Assembly (NCBI GenBank): GCA_016794625.1
Contig: JAEUGY010000077.1
Span: 48,486-112,485 of the forward strand
Length of the DNA: 64,000 nt
From: Opitutaceae bacterium
GTDB taxonomy: Bacteria > Verrucomicrobiota > Verrucomicrobiia > Opitutales > Opitutaceae
Direction: 5' to 3'
The first letter of the stretch is position 1. Every line of letters begins with the position of its first letter. Below, in pieces: positions 37,554-46,476 of this stretch. A program made the translations under genes and the position numbers. Below the pieces are notes generated by a model that saw nothing but the letters and a program-made list of their open reading frames with translations, did not search any database and had not been told where the DNA came from.

Positions 37554-38587
37554 ATACGTCGTCCTCTCACTTTTCTCCCGAAGACGACGCCATTGAGACC
37601 GCCGCCGCCGAATGGCTGCTGGAGCGCGAGGAAGGGTTTACTCCCGTCCGGGCGGCCCAGTTTGCGGCCTGGCGCATGGCCGATCAGCGGCACGACGCCG
37701 CCGTCGTGCGCACGGAACGAGCGCTCTCCCTGATCGCTGAGATGCCCGCGGTGCGCGGACCCTTGGAATCCCGGCTGGCGGAAGAGGTCAAGGTGGTCCG
37801 GCCCGCCTTTCGACGGACCCCGGTCTGGGCCGCAGGCCTGGCGGCGTCCCTCGCCCTGGCGGCGGGGCTATGGTGGATGGTTTCGTTTCGTGGTCCGTCG
37901 ACCCAGCACTATGTCACCGCCGCCGCCCGCCAGCAACAGGTCTCCTTGGTCGACGGCTCCGTGCTGAACCTCAATGTAAGTTCCGAGGTGCAGGTCGCCC
38001 TGACGCCCAGCGTGCGTCGTGTCACGTTGACCGCGGGCGAAGCGCACTTCGACGTCGCCCACGACACTTCCCGGCCCTTCATTGTCTCTGCGGGCGGTGT
38101 CTGGGTCCGGGCGGTGGGCACGGCGTTCAGTGTGCGCCTGGGGGACCAGGGGGTCGAAGTCCTGGTGACCGAAGGGAAGGTCGAGATTACGCGCGATGAT
38201 CCCCGCGCCGTTCCTGCGCCCGCTCCGGTGGCGCCGGCGGAACCCGCCTTGCTGGTCGCCGGCGAACGCACGCTCATCGCCCGCGACAGTTCCGCCGCCG
38301 GAACCAAGGTCGAGCGCGTCTCGGCCGATGCCCTGCAAGCCGCGGTGCGCTGGCACAGTCAGGTCATGACGTTTACCGATCTGCCGCTGCGCGACGCCGT
38401 CATCCTGTTCAACCGACGCAACCAGCAGCAGCTGGTGCTGGCCGACGCCGCCGTGGGTGAGTGCAGGATCGGCGGCACCTTCGCGGCAGATCAGGTCGAG
38501 GCCTTTGTACGACTGCTCGCCCAGGACGGCGACGTCGTGGTCGAACGCCGGAGTGCCGCTGAGATTGTGCTGCGCCGCGCGCCCTAA
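37550..38587 (+). CDS. FecR-like anti-sigma/signal-transducing protein
   Basis: A 345-residue inner-membrane protein with a DUF4880-type N-terminus (about 14-62), one membrane segment (92-112), a periplasmic FecR domain (about 120-225, VDGSVLNLNVSSEVQVAL, RPFIVSAGGVWVRAVGTAF) and a C-terminal STN-like part (MTFTDLPLRDAVILFNRRN). It starts four bases before the sigma gene ends. It should bridge the adjacent receptor and sigma factor. Confidence 0.9.
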   Translation: MNTSSSHFSPEDDAIETAAAEWLLEREEGFTPVRAAQFAAWRMADQRHDAAVVRTERALSLIAEMPAVRGPLESRLAEEVKVVRPAFRRTPVWAAGLAASLALAAGLWWMVSFRGPSTQHYVTAAARQQQVSLVDGSVLNLNVSSEVQVALTPSVRRVTLTAGEAHFDVAHDTSRPFIVSAGGVWVRAVGTAFSVRLGDQGVEVLVTEGKVEITRDDPRAVPAPAPVAPAEPALLVAGERTLIARDSSAAGTKVERVSADALQAAVRWHSQVMTFTDLPLRDAVILFNRRNQQQLVLADAAVGECRIGGTFAADQVEAFVRLLAQDGDVVVERRSAAEIVLRRAP

Positions 38588-38729
38588 ACATTGGCCGTGT
38601 CCCTGTCATTGCGAGACGCCCCGTCCGGCGCGACGACGCGTCCCCCGGTTCCGCCCGCCGCCGTGGCGAGCGGTCGCTGGGAAAGCGGACATCGCACACT
38701 AACCCATTTCTTCAGGCGCTGCGTTCTAG

Positions 38730-38749
38730 GAGCAGTCCGACTTCTGCTC
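38730..38749 (+). promoter_or_regulatory. Hairpin directly before the start codon of the second STN receptor
   Basis: GAGCAG (38730-38735) and CTGCTC (38744-38749) pair around an eight-base loop and end right at the ATG. The only good ribosome-binding sequence, AGGAG at 38728-38732, overlaps the left arm and is 17 bases from the ATG, too far in linear form. The fold could hide the site or bring it closer, so it may set the translation level. Confidence 0.35.
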
Positions 38750-41419
38750 ATGACGTATCGCTTCACCCCTCCGCCCCGAATTGTCGCCACGGCACTCTGC
38801 TGTGCGATGACCGTTTCGGTGGGGTCGAGCACCACGGCCGTCGAGCAGAAGCGGAGCTACAACCTCCCTTCCGGCGACGCGGCCGTGACGCTCAATCAGT
38901 TCGCCGGAGCTTCCGGCCAGCAGATCATCTTCATGATGGACAAGGTCAAGGGCGAGCGGACCAATGCCGTTGCGGGTGAATACAGCGCCCGCGAGGCGTT
39001 GGACCGCATGCTGGCAGGCACCGGCTTGAGCGCGACACGCGACTCGGCCACCGGTGCCTTCGTCGTCAGCCGCAAGCCGCCAAAGGGGGAGGTCGGAGCG
39101 GCTTCCGATCAGCAACCCAAACCCAAGACCAAACTCATGAAATCCCCCAGTAAGACCCTCGCATTTGCGGTGGGCTGGCTCATCGCCGGCACGTCGTTGG
39201 ACGCGCAGTCCGTTCCTTCCACCCCGGCCACGCCGGAGGAGACGATTGTGCTCAGCAAGTTCACCGTCTCCACCACCAACGACAAAGGCTACCGCGCCAG
39301 CAATTCCGTCTCCGCCACGCGCATCGACACGGCGATCAAGGACCTGCCGTTCGCGGTGAGCGCCTTCACCGAACAATTCCTCACCGACATCGGCACGCGT
39401 GATCTGACCGACGTGCTGAAATTCGCTCCGGCGGTCACGAGTGGCTCCGAGGGGTTCTCCAACGGAAACTCTTTCATGATGGTGCGCGGTTTCCAGTCGG
39501 TGCCGCAACGCAACGGCCTCTACAGCCCGCTCTATGTCGACGGCTCCATCATTCAACGCGTCGAGGTGGTGAAGGGACCGGCCTCCCTTTTCTATGGCCA
39601 GATCGCGCCCGGCGGCGTGGTCAACTACATCACCAAACGGGCCCAGGAGAAGTCCTTTGGCACGGTGTCCGCCCAGCTTGGCAGCTACGACTTTGCCCGG
39701 GCTCAGGTGGATGTGAACCAGCCCCTCATCTCGGACCGCGCTTTCCTCCGGGTCAATGCCGCCTGGGAGAATCTGGAGCGCTATGTCGACAAGGTCAGAG
39801 GCGACATCCTGGTCGTGAATCCGAATGTGACGGTGAAAGTGACTGAAAACTCGTCGCTGAATCTCGACTACAATTGGTACCGGCGCGACGAGGAGCCGCA
39901 GGCCCTCATGCGCCAGAGCATTCTGATTCCGTTGAATGGCTTCAATTATTTCGGGCATTATGCCATCAATGACCGGCGCTACAATGCGACCAGTGTCTTT
40001 GACTACAAGAAGACCGAGGTTGAAACCGTGACTGCCGACTATGTCATCCGGCATGGCAAGGACTGGACCACGCGTGTCATTTACGACTGGAACAAGAGCA
40101 TGCAGAAGATGAAGCAGACCGGTCGCGGCGATGTGACCATCCTGCTTCCCGCCAGCTTTGCCGCCACCATTCCCACGACCTTCAAGGCGGCGAGCCTGTT
40201 TCTGAATGAGCGCCTGCCCGCGGATCTCTCCACGCTCGCCACCGGCTCGCAGGTGGCGCGCCGCATGCGCTACGAAGCGAACTACACCCAGCGCCGCACG
40301 TTCCAGGTTGAGACCGCCGGCAAGCTGCAGTTCGGCGACATCACGTGGAAGCCGCTCTTCGGTTACCAGCGCAACTCCGGACTGACGCAGATCTATCAGT
40401 CCCAGCTCGCGCCCGCCCTATGGGCGCCGGCATGGAACATTTTCGACCGCCGGACCTGGATCGACAACGATTCGCCGGTCACATCCTGGCCGGTCAACAA
40501 CAATACCTTTTCCAAGTTCGAGAACCTCGGCGCCTATTCGGCCAACCAGCTTTCCATGTTGGATGACCGTCTCATTCTGGTTGGTGGTCTGCGTTGGTCG
40601 AAGTCGAAGGCCCGCGCCACCCAGGCGCTCACCGGTGTGGCGGGCAATGCGTTCGAGACCACCCGCAGCACCCCGCAGTTTGGCGCGGGTTACAAGGTGC
40701 GCCGCGACCTCATGCTTTACGCCAGCTACAGCGAGTCGTTCATCGCCGCCAATTCGATGCTGGCGACCCGTGGCGTCGCGGACCGCGTGGCTGCGCCCTT
40801 TCTTGGGAGCGGTTACGAGGCGGGGATCAAGGCGGACTTCATGGATGGCCGGTTCTCCGGCAATCTGGCCTACTTCAACAACGAGCAGAAGAACTACATC
40901 TTCAGCTATGTTGAGTTCAGCACGACCGGCATCACGCTGAGCACCCAGGTCCAGGACGGCAACGTCGTGGCCAGCGAAGGCGTGGAACTGGAGCTGACCT
41001 ATTCGCCGATCGATCCGTGGCAGATCTACTTCAGTGCCAGCCACGCCACGACGGAATACACGGCGATCTCGTCGCCCGATGTGCAGTACCTGCTTGGCAC
41101 GGCGCCGCAGTACACCGCCCGCGATCGCGCCAACCTGTGGACGCGCTACAGCTTTGAGGGTAGGGACAGCCTTGGATTCTGGGTGGGTGCTGGTTTCAAC
41201 TACACCGGCAAGAAGGCGGAGATCTCCAACAACCCTTGGCTCTACCTGCCGGCTCAGACCGTTTTCGACGCGGTGGTGGGTTACGACTGGAAGACCGCGG
41301 GCAATCGCTGGTCGGCCAAGCTGACGTGGAAGAACCTCACGGATGAGGATGAACTGCAGACGGTGCGCGAACGCGGACAGCCGGCGCGCATCATTGCCGA
41401 CATCACCGTCCGCTTCTGA
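38750..41419 (+). CDS. TonB-dependent receptor with STN domain and an internal signal-peptide-like segment
   Basis: An 889-residue outer-membrane receptor. A signal peptide (about 1-29) leads to an STN domain (about 35-107, YNLPSGDAAVTLNQFAGASG). A hydrophilic linker ends in Met130, which begins a second complete leader-like stretch (SPSKTLAFAVGWLIAGTS, then DAQ at 151-153). The TonB-box-like segment TIVLSKFTV (165-173), plug and barrel follow, ending in the aromatic residue F. The plug and barrel resemble the ferrichrome/FhuE-like group. I chose 38750 over 38591 because it opens a signal peptide. The internal leader suggests that an STN unit was joined to a complete receptor gene, or that 39137 is a second start. 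Confidence 0.88.
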   Translation: MTYRFTPPPRIVATALCCAMTVSVGSSTTAVEQKRSYNLPSGDAAVTLNQFAGASGQQIIFMMDKVKGERTNAVAGEYSAREALDRMLAGTGLSATRDSATGAFVVSRKPPKGEVGAASDQQPKPKTKLMKSPSKTLAFAVGWLIAGTSLDAQSVPSTPATPEETIVLSKFTVSTTNDKGYRASNSVSATRIDTAIKDLPFAVSAFTEQFLTDIGTRDLTDVLKFAPAVTSGSEGFSNGNSFMMVRGFQSVPQRNGLYSPLYVDGSIIQRVEVVKGPASLFYGQIAPGGVVNYITKRAQEKSFGTVSAQLGSYDFARAQVDVNQPLISDRAFLRVNAAWENLERYVDKVRGDILVVNPNVTVKVTENSSLNLDYNWYRRDEEPQALMRQSILIPLNGFNYFGHYAINDRRYNATSVFDYKKTEVETVTADYVIRHGKDWTTRVIYDWNKSMQKMKQTGRGDVTILLPASFAATIPTTFKAASLFLNERLPADLSTLATGSQVARRMRYEANYTQRRTFQVETAGKLQFGDITWKPLFGYQRNSGLTQIYQSQLAPALWAPAWNIFDRRTWIDNDSPVTSWPVNNNTFSKFENLGAYSANQLSMLDDRLILVGGLRWSKSKARATQALTGVAGNAFETTRSTPQFGAGYKVRRDLMLYASYSESFIAANSMLATRGVADRVAAPFLGSGYEAGIKADFMDGRFSGNLAYFNNEQKNYIFSYVEFSTTGITLSTQVQDGNVVASEGVELELTYSPIDPWQIYFSASHATTEYTAISSPDVQYLLGTAPQYTARDRANLWTRYSFEGRDSLGFWVGAGFNYTGKKAEISNNPWLYLPAQTVFDAVVGYDWKTAGNRWSAKLTWKNLTDEDELQTVRERGQPARIIADITVRF

Positions 41420-41442
41420 GTGAGGTCCGTCGAATGAAGATG

Positions 41443-41468
41443 CCACGCGGGCGAATATCCCCGCGTGG
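41443..41468. terminator. Stem-loop between convergent genes
   Basis: A perfect 9-bp GC-rich stem, CCACGCGGG with CCCGCGTGG, encloses eight bases 24 bases after the receptor stop codon and 42 bases before the convergent gene's end. No T-run follows, so it may be a shared weak terminator. Confidence 0.45.
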
Positions 41469-41509
41469 TACGTCCGGCGAAGTCTCCCCACGCCGGATGG
41501 CCCGGAGAC

Positions 41510-42898
41510 TCAACTCGGATCGGTCCCGTGGATCCGCACCGCCGTCGCCGCGTCAAATCCCGCCTGCGCCTGAGCGTGCGCTTCAGCCTCCAGCTTGGCG
41601 ACGAGAGGATTGATGCCGTGGCGGACGAACAGGGCCGCACGGAGGGTGCCGATCAGCTGCCATGCCAGCAGCGCGGCGACCAGTCCGGCCAAAAGGGGGA
41701 TATGTAGGTGCAGAATCCATCCGGCCACCAGGTCGAGGGAGCGGTGGGCGACGGAGCCGGTGAAGTCGAACCAGGTAGGGAAGTTGGCGCGATTCACCGG
41801 GTAGTCCGTGGACGCCTTGGCATACAGCGCAGCGCACGTCAGGAGGACCAGCGAACTTGCCATCAGCCGGTAGCGCGGCCGGAAGAGGGGACGCAATGAG
41901 CCGGAGGAGCGTATGGCACTCTCGTGGTTCAGGAAAAACAGGTAGTCACCATCCTGCTTCCTGCCGCGTCGAAACTGCACGGCCGAGGCACGTTGCCCCT
42001 GATCGATCTTGGCGCGGTGGTGTTTGAGAGCGACCAGCGTCGACGTGCCATCAGGTCGGGCGATTTTGAAGTGGTGGTAGAGTCCCGTGACGATGGAACG
42101 GGTTTGGGGAATCGGGACCAAGGCCGTCGGGTCGATCCTTTTCGTCGTTTCCGTATGGGAGGTGAACCCCTTCTTGCTCCCGACGACCATACCGGTGACG
42201 GGGCTCAGTACGTAGTGCCGCCGCCCGACGTTCAGGCGGTGCGGGTCGGAAGGATCGAGTCCGAATCTGCGCAACTCGCCGAAGAGTCCCCGCAACCAGG
42301 CGAGGGAGGTGAGTGCCGTGACCAGCGCGAGCAAGTAGGCCGGCCCCTTGTACCACGGGAGGTCCAGCAGCCATGGCGGCGCGGCGTTGGGGTCATTCTG
42401 GCTGAGCTCAGCGTGCGAGTGTTTCTGCACCCGGTGTCCTTCAGTGATGACGCGCGCGAAGCGGGTCCGGAAAGCAGGCGAGAAAAACCGGTTGAGGAGT
42501 TCGTCCCGCAGTTCCTCGTCGTGTTCGTACATCGCGCACAGCGCCACCCAGCGGGCGCGCGGTGACTGGGCGCCGAGACGCGCGGTTTCCGTGGGATCGA
42601 ACGAGGCCATCATCGGCCGGTCGATGGCCCCCATCGCCAGATTGTAGCTTTGGCGCAGGCGGGTTTCGTCGGCCGTTTCGGCCCGGCCGGCGGCCAGGCT
42701 GGCCACGAGGTGCCAGAGTTGCCGCAACGCACCGACGTGACGCGCCTGCGTGTCACGGGGGTCCCGGCCCTTGATTTCCGCGACGACCCGCGTCGCCGCG
42801 GGGAATTCACTCAGATGGGCCGGCGAGGCGCCCTGCGCACGGACGCTCAGACCGGCGAAGCAAAGCACGACGAGGAGTTGAAGCGTCGAGAGGTGCAC
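41510..42898 (-). CDS. Unrecognised protein with leader and several membrane segments
   Basis: A protein of about 462 residues if it starts at the GTG at 42898, which opens a leader (LSTLQLLVVLCFAGLSVRAQG). The frame is open to a TTG at 43015 that overlaps the previous stop codon. Three further hydrophobic segments are visible (YLLALVTALTSLAWL; LMASSLVLLTCAALYA; IPLLAGLVAALLAWQLIG). The middle is soluble and basic. I cannot place it in a family. It follows the DUF6265 gene and is probably co-transcribed with it. Confidence 0.6.
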   Translation of the reverse strand: MHLSTLQLLVVLCFAGLSVRAQGASPAHLSEFPAATRVVAEIKGRDPRDTQARHVGALRQLWHLVASLAAGRAETADETRLRQSYNLAMGAIDRPMMASFDPTETARLGAQSPRARWVALCAMYEHDEELRDELLNRFFSPAFRTRFARVITEGHRVQKHSHAELSQNDPNAAPPWLLDLPWYKGPAYLLALVTALTSLAWLRGLFGELRRFGLDPSDPHRLNVGRRHYVLSPVTGMVVGSKKGFTSHTETTKRIDPTALVPIPQTRSIVTGLYHHFKIARPDGTSTLVALKHHRAKIDQGQRASAVQFRRGRKQDGDYLFFLNHESAIRSSGSLRPLFRPRYRLMASSLVLLTCAALYAKASTDYPVNRANFPTWFDFTGSVAHRSLDLVAGWILHLHIPLLAGLVAALLAWQLIGTLRAALFVRHGINPLVAKLEAEAHAQAQAGFDAATAVRIHGTDPS

Positions 42899-43011
42899 GT
42901 TCAGGGTGACCGTTCGCGGGGCAACACCGTTGATGGAACGCCGCCGTTCACACGTGACCGGGCGCGGATCCGAGAACCCGTTACCGGCGCCAGATTCTGC
43001 TTCATGCGTGG

Positions 43012-43506
43012 TCAAAGCGGCGCGCGGGTGAAGCGGAACTCTTCAATTTTGGCTCCCGCTGCGGAACGGAGGGAAAGCTTGATCACCAATGTGTCACCCG
43101 TGCGTTGATAAGTCAGGCCGTGGAAATATGCGGTCTGGTTCTCGATTTTGACCAATTTGAATTCCACCCATTTGTCCTTTTCCTCCCACGGGGAGAGGTC
43201 CCGGTTGAAGTGTTTCAACCGCACCTTCAACGTGCCGTCCTTGTGCTCGATCATCATGTATTCACTGAAGACGAGCGTGCCGTCCTTCACGTAGCGGAAG
43301 ACACCCGGCATCGTGTTGTCCATCGCCGGCAGCCAGACTTCGTCGCAGGTGCCACCCAAACCGGTGCCGACCCAATGACCGACCAACCAGCGCAGGTCCT
43401 GCAGCGTAGCCGGGGGTGAGGTTTCACCTTCCGCCAGGCGAAGCACATCCTGGGCACGCAGGATGGGGGAGGTGAGGAGCAGTCCGAAGAGGAGGAGGTG
43501 TTTCAT
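43012..43506 (-). CDS. Secreted DUF6265-like protein
   Basis: A 164-residue protein with a signal peptide (HLLLFGLLLTSPILRAQ) and a small beta-barrel-like domain: LRWLVGHWVGTGLGGTCDEVWLP, then TMPGVFRYVKDGTLVFSEYM. This wording fits the DUF6265 family, whose function is unknown. The start at 43506 opens the signal peptide. It diverges from the PadR regulator and could share its operator region. Confidence 0.75.
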   Translation of the reverse strand: MKHLLLFGLLLTSPILRAQDVLRLAEGETSPPATLQDLRWLVGHWVGTGLGGTCDEVWLPAMDNTMPGVFRYVKDGTLVFSEYMMIEHKDGTLKVRLKHFNRDLSPWEEKDKWVEFKLVKIENQTAYFHGLTYQRTGDTLVIKLSLRSAAGAKIEEFRFTRAPL

Positions 43507-43606
43507 CGGTGGTCGGGTTCGGGCGGAGATTGGCGGTGACCCGGACCACGGCAAGCCACCAGCGGTGACGTTCTTGGCGTGATTGGATGAAACACAGGGT
43601 GCGTGC

Positions 43607-43635
43607 TTGACATACATAGAGCTGCTATGCATAAG
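43607..43635 (+). promoter_or_regulatory. Promoter overlapped by PadR-type operator
   Basis: A perfect -35 box TTGACA (43607-43612) is followed, after 17 bases, by the -10-like CATAAG (43630-43635). An inverted repeat, ATACATAG (43612-43619) and CTATGCAT (43625-43632) with a five-base spacer, covers the spacer and part of the -10; seven of eight positions pair. A further ATGCAT lies at 43642-43647. PadR repressors bind ATG/CAT-rich dyads at their own promoters, so this is a likely autoregulation site. Confidence 0.6.
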
Positions 43636-43688
43636 ACCTCCATGCATCTTGACTTCTCCGGTGAGCGGCGGCGCCTGCTCTCTCCACC

Positions 43689-44075
43689 ATGGATATCAGC
43701 AAGGACCTGATCGCGGCCTCGTCGACGCCGATCGTGCTCGCGATCCTGGCGGAAGGGGACAGTTATGGATACGCCATCCTCACGCGGGTGCGGGAGGTGT
43801 CGGGTGGCCGCATGGAGTGGACCGACGGGATGCTCTATCCCGTGCTGCACCGGCTGGAGCGGCTCGGTTACATCGCGGCCCGGTGGGAGACCGCGGAGAC
43901 CGGTCGGCGTCGAAAGTACTATCACCTCACGACGGAGGGACGAGCCCAGCTCGCCGAGGAGAGCCGGCAGTGGAAGGTCGTTGATGCGACCCTCCGGGGA
44001 ATTCTGACGGAACTGCAACGCGCGCTGCCGGATCTCCGGACGGTGTCACTCCCGCAGATCCCGGAGAGGGCCTGA
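43689..44075 (+). CDS. PadR-family transcriptional regulator
   Basis: A 128-residue winged-helix repressor of the short PadR-s2 type. Family landmarks are TPIVLAILAEGDSYGYAIL, the DGMLYPVLHRLERLGYI recognition region and RRRKYYHLTTEGRAQL in the wing. A four-base gap separates it from a membrane-protein gene, a pairing common for PadR regulators. A dyad overlapping its promoter fits autorepression. The inducer is unknown. Confidence 0.92.
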   Translation: MDISKDLIAASSTPIVLAILAEGDSYGYAILTRVREVSGGRMEWTDGMLYPVLHRLERLGYIAARWETAETGRRRKYYHLTTEGRAQLAEESRQWKVVDATLRGILTELQRALPDLRTVSLPQIPERA

Positions 44076-44079
44076 TTTT

Positions 44080-45447
44080 ATGTCTGAATCCAATCAAGAT
44101 GCGGCGTTGGAAGAGCAGATTGCCCAATGGCGGGCCTTCATCCGCCGCCGGCAGGCGATCCATGCGGTCGACGTGGCGGAGCTGGAAGATCACCTGCGCG
44201 AGCAAGTGGCGGGACTGATGGCAAACGGGCTGGCTGGAGACGAAGCCTTTCTTGTCGCCGTGAAGCGCATGGGAAACATGGATTCGTTGTCCCGTGAATT
44301 CGCACGCGAACACTCCGACCGGCTGTGGAAGCAGCTGGTCGCTACTCCTGCCGGGACGAGTGCATCCCCATGGCGATTCGAAACCGATGCCTGGGTCGCA
44401 GTGGGGCTCGCCGTGGCGGCGGCCGCGTCGATCAAGCTGCCCACGCTCTTTGGTCTGCGAATCGAGGCCCAGGAGACGTTCTATCTGCGGAATCTGAGCC
44501 TGTTTGTCCTGCCGTTTCTGGCGGGTTACTTTGCGTGGAAGCGACGCTTGGCGCCCCGTACGATCGGCTGGCTGGGCGCGGCGTTTGTGGTTGCAGGAGT
44601 CCTCGCCAACCTTCCCCCCTTTGCGCCCACGGGGAAGCATCCGGATCCCCTGCAGGCGCTGCACCTGCCGATCGCACTGTGGCTGGCGGTGGGGGTCGCC
44701 TATGCGGGCCAGCGCTGGAGCGAGGTGAGCGGGCGCATGGACTTCATCCGTTTCACCGGTGAGCTCTTCATCTACTACGTGCTGATCGCCCTCGGGGGCG
44801 GCGTGCTGACCGCCTTCATGGCGCTCACGTTTCAGTCCATCGGCATCAAGGTGGAGCACTTCTTTCAGTCCTGGCTTCTGCCGTGCGGAGCCACCGGGGC
44901 GGTGCTGATTGCCTCATGGCTGGTCGAGGCCAAACAAAGTGTCATCGAAAACATGGCGCCGGTGCTGACACGCCTTTTCACTCCGTTGTTCGCCGCCATG
45001 CTGGTGGCTTTCCTGGGGACCGTGTTCTGGTCGGGTCGCGCCGTCACCATGGATCGCGACCTGCTCATTGGTTTTGATCTGCTCCTCGTCGTGGTGCTGG
45101 GCTTGTTGCTTTACTCCGTTTCGGCCCGCGATTCGTCGGCGCCCCCGGGAGTCTTCGACGGCTTGCAGGTCGTTCTGCTGGTCAGCGCGCTGCTGGCCGA
45201 TGCGGTGGCGCTCTGGGTCATTGGGACGCGCATTGGCGAGTACGGTTTCACCCCCAATCGCGTCGCCGCGCTGGGAGAAAACCTCATTCTGCTGGTCAAC
45301 CTGGGCTGGTCGACCGTGTTGTATCTGCGGTTTCTGACCGGACGAGGCAGCTTCGCGCGCCTGGAGAAGTGGCAAACCGACTATCTGCCCGTCTATGCCC
45401 TCTGGGCCGCGATCGTGGTGATTGTCTTTCCGCTGGTTTTTCGATGA
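44080..45447 (+). CDS. Membrane protein with permease-prefix-like N-terminus
   Basis: A 455-residue protein. Residues about 1-80 form a soluble helical domain (VDVAELEDHLREQVAGLMANGLAGDEAFLVAVKRMG) typical of the prefix domain found on PadR-linked permeases. About ten membrane segments follow from residue 105, beginning AWVAVGLAVAAAASI. The membrane part resembles DUF4153 proteins and lacks the usual MacB-type permease domain. It should be controlled by the PadR regulator just upstream. Function unknown. Confidence 0.75.
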   Translation: MSESNQDAALEEQIAQWRAFIRRRQAIHAVDVAELEDHLREQVAGLMANGLAGDEAFLVAVKRMGNMDSLSREFAREHSDRLWKQLVATPAGTSASPWRFETDAWVAVGLAVAAAASIKLPTLFGLRIEAQETFYLRNLSLFVLPFLAGYFAWKRRLAPRTIGWLGAAFVVAGVLANLPPFAPTGKHPDPLQALHLPIALWLAVGVAYAGQRWSEVSGRMDFIRFTGELFIYYVLIALGGGVLTAFMALTFQSIGIKVEHFFQSWLLPCGATGAVLIASWLVEAKQSVIENMAPVLTRLFTPLFAAMLVAFLGTVFWSGRAVTMDRDLLIGFDLLLVVVLGLLLYSVSARDSSAPPGVFDGLQVVLLVSALLADAVALWVIGTRIGEYGFTPNRVAALGENLILLVNLGWSTVLYLRFLTGRGSFARLEKWQTDYLPVYALWAAIVVIVFPLVFR

Positions 45448-45508
45448 GGGCGGCCACGAACTGAAGATCCGGTGGCCGCTCGCATGCCGCTCCGACCGGA
45501 GTCCCCAT

Positions 45509-46471
45509 TCAGCTCTCGGTGGCGGAGGGGACGCGCCGATGAACCGAGGGGGTTCGGTTGGCGGGCAGGGGCCCGCCCAGTTCACGGAAGGCACGCGGCG
45601 ACAGGCCGACCACTCGCCGGAAGAGTTTCGAGAAGTGGTAGGGATCGCTGATCCCGGCGCGGGTCCCGACCTCGGCGATCGATAGGGTGGTGCTGAGCAG
45701 CAGCTCGCGCGCCTCCCGCATCTGGCGCCCGATGATGTAGTTTTTGGCGGAGATACCAAGGTGGCGCTTGAACAGCTTCAAGACGTGGGAACGACTGCGG
45801 GAGATGATGCTCGCCAGCTGTTCCACGCTGGGCGCTTCGTGGAAACAGCGATCGACATAGAGGGCGAGACGCTTCAGCTCCTCCGGACGCCGCTGGTCAT
45901 TTTGCGTGGAGGCTCCGGCGAGCCGCAGGAGTTCGGCGAGGATGAGCGCCCCGAGAGCCCGGCCTTCGGATTCCTCCCGCGTGGATTCTCGAAACCACCT
46001 CGTGGCGTAGTTGATCAGATGCCCCATCGCGCTTTCCGCTTCGAGGTGCAAACGCACCACTCCCCGCAGCGAAGGCCAGGTGAAATCGGAGCGATCGGGT
46101 GAATCGAAAAGCGGTTCGTCGCGCTCATGCGGCACATTGGGCACCCACGGCGCGCCGGGTCGCAGCCAGGGCACCAAGTGCACATGCGCAGTGAACATGG
46201 GTTCCCGGGCATCCGCGCAATAGGAGATGTGACGGTTCCAGGGGAGCAGGTAGAGATCGTGCGGCTCGAGGGAAAACGTTTCGCCGTTCACTTGAAACGA
46301 GCCATGGCCGCTGCGGCACCAGAAAAGCGCGCGGCTCTGCACGCAACCGTTGGTATGCGTCTGTTGGGGCGCGAACTGAAATTCGCCCGCCCGGCAGACG
46401 GCCGGAGCCGGCGCATGTTCCGGCAGCGGTGTTCCACGAACCAGGCGACGGCGTGGAGCGGGGGGCTTCAT
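45509..46471 (-). CDS. AraC-family regulator of the adjacent glycan locus
   Basis: A 320-residue regulator. An N-terminal cupin-type effector domain (about 20-130, GHGSFQVNGETFSLEPHDLYLLPWN) precedes an AraC double helix-turn-helix (about 205-300, PSVEQLASIISRSRSHVLKLFKRHLG; AGISDPYHFSKLFRRVVGLSPRAF). The ATG at 46471 gives a normal length; the longer frame is not needed. It diverges from the sulfatase-led gene set, whose likely operator begins six bases upstream of this start codon. It is the best candidate for an activator responding to a breakdown product. Confidence 0.9.
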   Translation of the reverse strand: MKPPAPRRRLVRGTPLPEHAPAPAVCRAGEFQFAPQQTHTNGCVQSRALFWCRSGHGSFQVNGETFSLEPHDLYLLPWNRHISYCADAREPMFTAHVHLVPWLRPGAPWVPNVPHERDEPLFDSPDRSDFTWPSLRGVVRLHLEAESAMGHLINYATRWFRESTREESEGRALGALILAELLRLAGASTQNDQRRPEELKRLALYVDRCFHEAPSVEQLASIISRSRSHVLKLFKRHLGISAKNYIIGRQMREARELLLSTTLSIAEVGTRAGISDPYHFSKLFRRVVGLSPRAFRELGGPLPANRTPSVHRRVPSATES

Positions 46472-46476
46472 CCATC

